Source of the DNA: Gammaproteobacteria bacterium
Lineage (GTDB): Bacteria > Pseudomonadota > Gammaproteobacteria > BMS3Bbin11
Reading direction: 5' to 3'
Assembly: GCA_030617565.1 (NCBI GenBank)
Contig: JAUWVE010000030.1
Span: 1 to 12,143 of the forward strand
Length of the DNA: 12,143 nucleotides
Shown: in pieces, positions 7,690 through 12,143 of the stretch
Layout: each line of letters starts with the position of its first letter
How positions within the stretch are numbered: position 1 is the first letter of the stretch
The notes under the pieces: model-generated
The model's database searches: none
What the model was told of the DNA's origin: nothing
What the model saw: the letters and a program-made list of their open reading frames with translations, nothing else
Position numbers and translations under genes: made by a program

Positions 7690-8850
7690 ATGAAAAAACT
7701 ATCACTCATCATGGGCCTGTTAGCGCTAGCTTTATCGCTATCCGTATCTGCAAAAGATCAGCAGAAAATCGTAAGTGCCAATGTGACACCCCCGGTAATT
7801 AATGGTTCTTCCTGGCTGCTTATCGATAGCAAAAGTGGTGCAACCTTAACTGCCGGTGACCCTGACATGCAGATTGAGCCTGCCAGCCTGACAAAATTGA
7901 TGACGGCCTATATCGTCTTCAGAGAGCTTGCTGAAGGCAGGCTGAGTCTTGATGACATGGTTCTTATCAGCGAGAAAGCCTGGCGTATGGAAGGCTCTCG
8001 AATGTTCATCAAGGTTAATAGCAGAGTGAAGCTGGAGGATCTGATAAAAGGTATGATTATCCAGTCAGGTAATGACGCAACTGTGGCACTGACAGAACAG
8101 GTAGCAGGGACGGAAGAGTCTTTTGTAAGCTTGATGAATAAAGTAGCTGCGGAACTTGGCATGAAGGGAACACACTTCGTTAATAGCTCAGGTATGCCGG
8201 CAGAGGAACATTTAACCACAGCTCGAGATCTGGCTACTTTGACACGTGCATTGATCAATCAATTTCCGCAATACTACAAATATTATTCAATCAAGGAGTT
8301 TACCTGGAACAATATTAAACAGGGCAACCGCAATTTATTGCTCTATCGTGATCCTACCGTGGATGGCGTCAAAACCGGGCATACAGAGTCGGCAGGGTAT
8401 TGCCTGATAGGATCAGCTGAGCGAGAAGGGATGAGGTTGATTGCGGTTGTTACCGGTACTGACAGCAAGCTGGCACGTGCCGAAATGGTTCAGAATCTAC
8501 TGAATTATGGTTTTAGAAATTATATTACTCAGGAGGTTTATCCGGCAGGTAAACTCATTCGGAACGTGGATGTTTATAAGGCTTTAAGTAATTCTGTTGC
8601 CGTTGAATCCGCTGCAGGAATAACTTTGACTGTACCACGGCGTGGTGATGCAGAGCTTACGCAAACGGTGACGATTCCTGAATATGTCATTGCACCTGTT
8701 GATCTGGGCCAGGTACTGGGGAATATTGAATTCAGCATACAGGGAAGCTCTCTGGGGAAATACCCGCTAACAGCTGTTACAGAGATACCGGAAGGAGGCA
8801 TAGTTGATCAATTGATCGGCACGGTTATGCTCTGGTTTGCAGACTTTTAA
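7690..8850 (+). CDS. dacA: DacA-type D-alanyl-D-alanine carboxypeptidase (PBP5/6 family)
   Basis: This low-molecular-weight PBP removes the terminal D-Ala from pentapeptides in the periplasm, limiting crosslinking. The 386-residue protein begins with a signal peptide (MKKLSLIMGLLALALSLSVSA, cut near 21). Catalytic motifs are S66-L-T-K69, S126-G-N128 and K228-T-G230. The C-terminal beta-rich PBP5_C domain is followed by an amphipathic tail (VDQLIGTVMLWFADF) typical of membrane-anchored DacA. The frame is open 25 codons upstream to an ATG at 7615, but that extension lacks signal-peptide character. The ATG at 7690 puts the signal peptide at the N-terminus and has AAGGAA (7674-7679) at 10 nt. E. 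coli has dacA after rlpA as well. Which paralogue (dacA, C or D) is meant cannot be resolved here. Confidence 0.94.
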   Translation: MKKLSLIMGLLALALSLSVSAKDQQKIVSANVTPPVINGSSWLLIDSKSGATLTAGDPDMQIEPASLTKLMTAYIVFRELAEGRLSLDDMVLISEKAWRMEGSRMFIKVNSRVKLEDLIKGMIIQSGNDATVALTEQVAGTEESFVSLMNKVAAELGMKGTHFVNSSGMPAEEHLTTARDLATLTRALINQFPQYYKYYSIKEFTWNNIKQGNRNLLLYRDPTVDGVKTGHTESAGYCLIGSAEREGMRLIAVVTGTDSKLARAEMVQNLLNYGFRNYITQEVYPAGKLIRNVDVYKALSNSVAVESAAGITLTVPRRGDAELTQTVTIPEYVIAPVDLGQVLGNIEFSIQGSSLGKYPLTAVTEIPEGGIVDQLIGTVMLWFADF

Positions 8851-8874
8851 GAAAGCTATAAGAGGCTTAAGGCG

Positions 8875-9738
8875 ATGGCATTAGAAGAAGTTTATATAAA
8901 TGGAAAATACCTGCCTGCAGCAGAAGCCTCGATTTCTATTTTTGATCGTGGTTTCATTTTTGGTGATGGTGTTTATGAAGTTATTCCTGTCTATGGAGGC
9001 AGGCTTTTTCGTTTGCAGCAGCACCTTGATCGCCTGCGCTATTCTCTCGGTGAAATTCGTCTGCCAGCTCCACTAAGTGATAAGGAAATAATACAGATAT
9101 TTGAACGTCTGCTCAATGGTAGAAGTGATGACGCGTCTATTTATTTACAAATCACCCGCGGCAGTGCCCCCCGCAATCATGCTTTTCCCGATAAAATGAA
9201 ACCGACAGTACTCGCCTATGCACAGGATTTGGTTTATCCGGATCAGGCACATCGTGAAGCCGGGGTCCGTGCCGTGAGTTTTCCTGATCAGCGTTGGGAG
9301 CGTTGTGATATTAAATCAGTTTCATTACTGGCAAATGTGCTGGCACGACAGTTTGCCCATGAGCATAATGCCGCTGAAGCCGTTCTTTTCCGTGATGGGA
9401 AACTGACAGAAGGAGCGGCGAGCACCTTGTTTGTTGTGCATAACGGGCAGCTGCTGACGACAGCCTCCGGACACAGCATCCTGCCGGGCATTACCCGTGA
9501 GCTGGTGCTTGAACTTGCCTGCGACCATGGTTTGCAATGCCAGCAAACTGATATTTCGGAACAACAGGTCAAACAGGCAGATGAGTTGTGGTTGAGCAGT
9601 TCAACGAAAGAAATACTGCCGATAGTCGAGCTTGATGGGGAACCTGTAGGTGACGGAAAACCCGGCCCGCATTACCATCAGATAATTAAACTTTATGATG
9701 AGTTTAAACTGAGGTTCAGGAATGGTGAAGTTTCGTGA
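8875..9738 (+). CDS. dat: D-amino-acid aminotransferase (class IV, PLP)
   Basis: Dat interconverts D-Ala and 2-oxoglutarate with pyruvate and D-Glu in the cytoplasm, with broad D-amino-acid range. The 287-residue protein matches Bacillus Dat along its length: FGDGVYEV near the start (Tyr34), TRGSAPRNH with Arg100 and His102, CDIKS with the PLP lysine Lys147, and LTEGAAS with Glu179. These correspond to the Bacillus residues Tyr31, Arg98, His100, Lys145 and Glu177. The Arg/His pair that holds the substrate carboxylate is what separates Dat from branched-chain aminotransferases and aminodeoxychorismate lyases of the same fold. AGAGG (8861-8865) lies 9 nt before the ATG. It starts 24 nt after dacA, so co-transcription is likely. 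A role in D-Ala or D-Glu metabolism beside dacA is inference. Confidence 0.9.
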   Translation: MALEEVYINGKYLPAAEASISIFDRGFIFGDGVYEVIPVYGGRLFRLQQHLDRLRYSLGEIRLPAPLSDKEIIQIFERLLNGRSDDASIYLQITRGSAPRNHAFPDKMKPTVLAYAQDLVYPDQAHREAGVRAVSFPDQRWERCDIKSVSLLANVLARQFAHEHNAAEAVLFRDGKLTEGAASTLFVVHNGQLLTTASGHSILPGITRELVLELACDHGLQCQQTDISEQQVKQADELWLSSSTKEILPIVELDGEPVGDGKPGPHYHQIIKLYDEFKLRFRNGEVS

Positions 9739-9754
9739 TTTAACGACGAATATG

Positions 9755-9849
9755 GAACCGCAAAGGCGCAAAGCCCGCAAAGGACATATGAAAAAACGGT
9801 GTTATGTATTCTATGTTAAAACCTTTGCGTCATAGCGCCTTTGCGGTTC
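9755..9849. repeat. long inverted repeat built from CGCAAAGG units
   Basis: The arms GAACCGCAAAGGCGC (9755-9769) and its exact complement (9835-9849) pair over 15 bp. Inside them CGCAAAGG (9776-9783) pairs with CCTTTGCG (9822-9829) for 8 more, after a small internal loop. The 38-nt centre has a further ACATA/TATGT pairing. The left arm is itself a tandem array of three CGCAAAG units at 9759, 9767 and 9776, and the right arm carries two more inverted. It fills most of the dat-ybeD gap and ends 8 nt before the ybeD Shine-Dalgarno. There is no T-tract of terminator type after it (it is followed by TAAAAAA). It resembles dispersed CGCAAAG intergenic repeats of environmental bacteria (recollection, not searched). 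Confidence 0.85.
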
Positions 9850-9867
9850 TAAAAAACAGGTGAAATT

Positions 9868-10146
9868 ATGACTGATAAAAAAGACGAAGAACTCGGAAAA
9901 CTTTCGTTCCCCTGTACCATCGGTATCAAGGCGATGGGCCGTAAGGCGGATGATTTTGAACACAAGGTAAAAGACATCGTGGCCAGCCATACTGAGCCGG
10001 GTGCTATTGTCGGGGTGAAGTGCAAAGAGAGCAACAGCGGTAATTACCATTCAGTTACCTGCGAGGTGAAACTGGAAAACAGGGAGCAGATGGAAGCCAT
10101 TTATAAGACCATGCACGATCATCCGGATATCCTGATGACGCTATAG
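9868..10146 (+). CDS. ybeD: YbeD/DUF493 family protein
   Basis: A 92-residue cytoplasmic protein of the DUF493 family (E. coli YbeD, 87 residues, an ACT-like ferredoxin fold). Shared features are FPCTIGIKAMG near the N-terminus (E. coli FPTPFTYKVMG), the SGNYHSVTCEV core (E. coli KGNYHSVSITI) and an end of the IxxxxxL type. No catalytic residues are recognised and its molecular role is not established; an allosteric or regulatory role has been suggested for the fold. It is almost always next to lipB, as here (16 nt upstream). The start has CAGGTG (9857-9862) at 5 nt. The inverted repeat directly upstream could affect its expression. Confidence 0.9.
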   Translation: MTDKKDEELGKLSFPCTIGIKAMGRKADDFEHKVKDIVASHTEPGAIVGVKCKESNSGNYHSVTCEVKLENREQMEAIYKTMHDHPDILMTL

Positions 10147-10162
10147 GCTTCCTCTGATATTC

Positions 10163-10843
10163 ATGAATAAAGGGGAAACAACAAGGCCTCTGGTAATTCG
10201 TCAATTCATAAAGCCGCAGGAATACATGGTCTGCTGGCAGCAGATGAAAGCATTTACCCGCGCAAGAACAGCGTCGGTATCGGACGAGATCTGGCTTGTA
10301 GAGCATGAACCGGTTTTTACCCTTGGTATAAGGGAAAATGCTGATGACATAATCGATCTCGGTGATATCCCTTTAGTAAAGACTGATCGCGGTGGTCTGA
10401 TCACTTATCACGGTCCAGGCCAGGTACTCATTTACCTGATGCTGGATCTGCGCAGGCTTGGGACCGGTCTCAAGGCACTGGTCAGCGCATTAGAACAAAT
10501 TACCATTGATGTACTGGCCATATATGGAATTCATGCATCAAGAAAGAAAAATGCCCCCGGGGTCTATGTCGACAACCGGAAGCTTGCTTCCCTCGGTCTG
10601 CGTGTTCAACGCGGGTGCACTTACCATGGGCTCAGCTTAAATGTGGATATGGATCTGTCTCCATTTGATAGAATAGTCCCATGCGGACTCGCGGGAATGA
10701 AAATGACCGATATGAAGAACCTGGGTGTGTCAGTAGATGTCGAGACTATTGGCAGACAGTTCATACAGGTGTTGTCTACGATGCTGGGATATAATCCAGT
10801 TTATGAAGATCTCGGTGACAGTTCACACTATGACGATGAGTAA
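10163..10843 (+). CDS. lipB: LipB, octanoyl-[ACP]:protein octanoyltransferase
   Basis: LipB moves the octanoyl group from acyl carrier protein to the lipoyl domains of 2-oxoacid dehydrogenases and the glycine-cleavage H protein. The 226-residue product shows EIWLVEHEPVFTLG, the DRGGLITYHGPGQ motif, Lys140 in NRKLASLGLRV and the nucleophile Cys174 in VPCGLAGMKM. The Lys-Cys spacing (34) is the same as Lys135-Cys169 in E. coli. The ATG at 10163 gives a slightly longer N-terminus than E. coli and has no clear Shine-Dalgarno; a purine run (AAAGGGGA) lies just inside the gene, but no ordinary start codon follows it at a useful distance. Translation may depend on coupling to ybeD. The 3' end overlaps lipA. 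Confidence 0.96.
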   Translation: MNKGETTRPLVIRQFIKPQEYMVCWQQMKAFTRARTASVSDEIWLVEHEPVFTLGIRENADDIIDLGDIPLVKTDRGGLITYHGPGQVLIYLMLDLRRLGTGLKALVSALEQITIDVLAIYGIHASRKKNAPGVYVDNRKLASLGLRVQRGCTYHGLSLNVDMDLSPFDRIVPCGLAGMKMTDMKNLGVSVDVETIGRQFIQVLSTMLGYNPVYEDLGDSSHYDDE

Positions 10844-11807
10844 TAAACAAACAGGCGGTTTATCAGCACCCTTGCCGGCAGGAGCCGAGAAGGGGCAGGC
10901 AAAGACGGCACGTATTCCTGTAAAGATCGAACCGACCACTGAGTTTCTTCGTAAACCGGAATGGATACGAATCAAAGCACCTGTCACGCCCGAGGTTATT
11001 CGCTTGAAAAAGGCTCTGCGCCAGCAGAGTCTGCACACGGTTTGCGAAGAGGCTAATTGCCCTAATCTCGGCGAGTGTTTCAGCAAAGGTACGGCCACTT
11101 TCATGATATTGGGTAATGTCTGCACCCGGCGCTGTCCTTTCTGTGATGTTGCTCACGGCAGGCCAGATCCTGTCGATAAAAATGAACCACAAAACTTGGC
11201 CAGGATCATCGCCTCAATGAAGTTGCGCTATGTAGTCATTACCTCGGTAGATCGTGATGATCTCAGAGACGGCGGGTCCGGTCACTATGTGGACTGTATT
11301 GCAGCGATACGGGAAAAATCTCCGGAAACCCGGATTGAAGTGCTGGTACCGGATTTTCGTGGTCGTATGGCTATAGCACTGGAGATCTTATCGAAATCCC
11401 CACCCGATGTAATGAACCACAATCTGGAGACTGTGCCGAGACTGTATCGGCAGGTCAGACCCGGGGCAGATTACAACTGGTCACTGAAATTGTTAAAAGA
11501 ATTTAGTCTTGCCCATCCTTCAGTGCCGACCAAATCAGGACTGATGCTGGGTGTTGGTGAAACCTTTGATGAAGTTATCGAGGTGATGCGTGATCTGCGA
11601 GAGCATGGGTGTGACATGTTAACCATTGGTCAATATCTACAGCCGTCCCGTCACCATCTGCCGGTTAGTCGCTATGTAGATCCGGCAGAGTTTGAACAGT
11701 ACCGTGAATTGGGTGATGAAATGGGCTTTAGTAATGTTGCCAGTGGTCCTTTGGTTCGGTCTTCCTATCATGCCGATCTGCAGGCGGATGGTGAAGTCGT
11801 TACCTGA
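10830..11807 (+). CDS. lipA: LipA, lipoyl synthase (radical SAM)
   Basis: LipA inserts two sulfur atoms into the octanoyl chain placed by LipB, using S-adenosylmethionine. From the chosen start it has 325 residues (E. coli 321). C72, C77 and C83 (CEEANCPNLGEC) bind the auxiliary [4Fe-4S] cluster that donates sulfur. C98-T-R-R-C102-P-F-C105 binds the radical SAM cluster. The C-terminal RSSYHADLQ carries the serine ligand of the auxiliary cluster. The frame is open upstream to 10737, inside lipB. ATG at 10830 (MTMSNK) or 10836 (MSNK) fits the family length; 10830 is preferred because GGTGA (10814-10818) is nearer, but the choice is not certain. It overlaps lipB by 14 nt (8 nt if 10836) and is the last gene of the run. 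Confidence 0.96.
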   Translation: MTMSNKQTGGLSAPLPAGAEKGQAKTARIPVKIEPTTEFLRKPEWIRIKAPVTPEVIRLKKALRQQSLHTVCEEANCPNLGECFSKGTATFMILGNVCTRRCPFCDVAHGRPDPVDKNEPQNLARIIASMKLRYVVITSVDRDDLRDGGSGHYVDCIAAIREKSPETRIEVLVPDFRGRMAIALEILSKSPPDVMNHNLETVPRLYRQVRPGADYNWSLKLLKEFSLAHPSVPTKSGLMLGVGETFDEVIEVMRDLREHGCDMLTIGQYLQPSRHHLPVSRYVDPAEFEQYRELGDEMGFSNVASGPLVRSSYHADLQADGEVVT

Positions 11808-11817
11808 TTGTTTTTTT
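11790..11817 (+). terminator. weak candidate terminator of the operon
   Basis: A run of seven T (11811-11817) begins 3 nt after the lipA stop. Upstream only a short bulged stem is visible (GGT-AA with TT-ACC around GTCG, 11790-11804), which is weak and 6 nt from the T-run. Transcription may stop here or continue into the hairpins further on. Confidence 0.25.
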
Positions 11818-11901
11818 GTGCTGGCGCATGGCTGGGTTTCTTTTTTATTCTTTTTCTTGAATTAATCTGTGTTTTTCGTCCTTCATGGGCGAGTTCATTT
11901 A

Positions 11902-11923
11902 TGCAGGCCGTCCATGGCCTGCA
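11902..11923. repeat. hairpin, 8-bp stem
   Basis: TGCAGGCC (11902-11909) pairs with GGCCTGCA (11916-11923) around a 6-nt loop (GTCCAT). No T-tract follows, so it is not a standard terminator. Confidence 0.6.
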
Positions 11924-11949
11924 CCCTTCGGGCCAGTCTACGCCTGTTC

Positions 11950-11970
11950 AAATCCGCTCCCGGCGGATTT
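11950..11970. repeat. hairpin AAATCCGC/GCGGATTT, 8-bp stem
   Basis: AAATCCGC (11950-11957) pairs exactly with GCGGATTT (11963-11970) around TCCCG. This hairpin is the source of the FKSAPGGF-like and SNPLPADLVF-like false peptides, and it could act as a terminator for the run, although only a short T-rich stretch (AGTCTTTTG) follows it. Confidence 0.6.
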
Positions 11971-12074
11971 AGTCTTTTGAATCATATAAACAGAACCAAA
12001 GAAAAACCGCCCCATGTGTTGGCCTTCGGCTGCTCTGCGCGCTTCTGTCCGCACCGGGGACGGTAACCTCGCCA

Positions 12075-12110
12075 GTGTGGTCTCACGACTCATGAGTCGA
12101 GAGACCACAC
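12075..12110. repeat. 36-bp nearly perfect palindrome
   Basis: GTGTGGTCTC (12075-12084) pairs with GAGACCACAC (12101-12110), and the centre CGACTCATGAGTCG (12086-12099) is itself a perfect palindrome. The only mismatch is the A/A pair at 12085 and 12100. It has essentially no loop, which favours a DNA-level role (binding site, recombination site or repeat end) over an RNA hairpin. No T-run adjoins it on either strand. Confidence 0.8.
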
Positions 12111-12143
12111 CAACTCAGACATGCACCGTGCTTTATCCGGCCC

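Larger units (their letters stand above)
11808..12143. other. gene-free region with a cluster of inverted repeats
   Basis: This 336-nt stretch after lipA holds no gene I can support. It starts with a pyrimidine-rich segment (to about 11880), followed by two short GC hairpins and, near the right edge, a 36-bp palindrome. Two overlapping frames stay open by chance of composition: one gives MGEFIYAGRPWPAPF and continues to SNPLPADLVF, another contains FKSAPGGF. Peptides of this kind are, as far as I recall, typical false ORFs from a repeat scattered through gammaproteobacterial intergenic regions. The region may extend past the right edge. Confidence 0.55.

Noticed and set aside
9755..9849. CRISPR or rho-independent terminator reading of the CGCAAAGG units
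   Set aside because: Units are 8 nt with almost no spacers and occur inverted, which does not fit CRISPR; no T-tract follows the stem, which does not fit a standard terminator.
10737..10829. 31-codon upstream extension of lipA within lipB
   Set aside because: The added residues have no match in LipA, and the family length fits a start at 10830 or 10836.
11869..12066. Open frame of 65 codons (MFFVLHGRV...) after lipA
   Set aside because: No ribosome binding site, no recognisable domain, composition set by hairpins, and a second frame across the same bases is equally open; better explained as a repeat-derived false ORF.

Overview
The window is chromosomal DNA from a gammaproteobacterium of moderate GC content. 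It is almost completely filled by one co-directional (+ strand) run of twelve core genes: mreB-mreC-mreD-mrdA-rodA-mltB-rlpA-dacA-dat-ybeD-lipB-lipA. The start of a divergent gatC lies at the left edge. MreB, PBP2, RodA, YbeD, LipB and LipA all align closely with the E. coli proteins. A gatC gene next to mreB, and dat in the dacA-lipA block, argue against Enterobacterales and fit Pseudomonas- or Xanthomonas-type gammaproteobacteria or their sulfur-oxidising relatives. The genus cannot be named from this sequence.

Layout. 1-43: 5' end of gatC (- strand). 44-325: shared divergent regulatory region with candidate mreB promoters and a leader containing small palindromes. 326-2821: mreBCD. 2824-5762: the elongasome synthase pair, PBP2 (mrdA) and RodA. 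5762-8850: peptidoglycan trimming genes mltB, rlpA and dacA. 8875-9738: D-amino-acid aminotransferase (dat). 9739-9867: intergenic gap holding a long inverted repeat made of CGCAAAGG units. 9868-11807: ybeD, lipB and lipA for lipoate synthesis. 11808-12143: no credible gene, but three inverted repeats, one a nearly perfect 36-bp palindrome, that look like dispersed intergenic repeat material.

How the genes work together. MreB filaments, MreC and MreD position and activate the PBP2-RodA synthase for side-wall growth. MltB and RlpA cleave glycan strands, and DacA trims pentapeptides, releasing D-Ala. Dat interconverts D-Ala and D-Glu with their 2-oxo acids, so it may link trimming to D-amino-acid metabolism (inference). 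LipB and LipA make the lipoyl cofactor and have no obvious biochemical link to the wall genes. Genes from mreC to rodA to rlpA overlap or nearly touch (ATGA and TAATG junctions), which suggests translational coupling. The larger gaps before mreC (98 nt), dacA (108 nt) and ybeD (129 nt) are the likely places for internal regulation.

No clearly new biological system is visible; the protein-coding content is conserved core machinery. The items most worth a second look are non-coding (the dat-ybeD hairpin, the repeat cluster after lipA) and one structural point (a possible zinc site in PBP2 with a Cys ligand).
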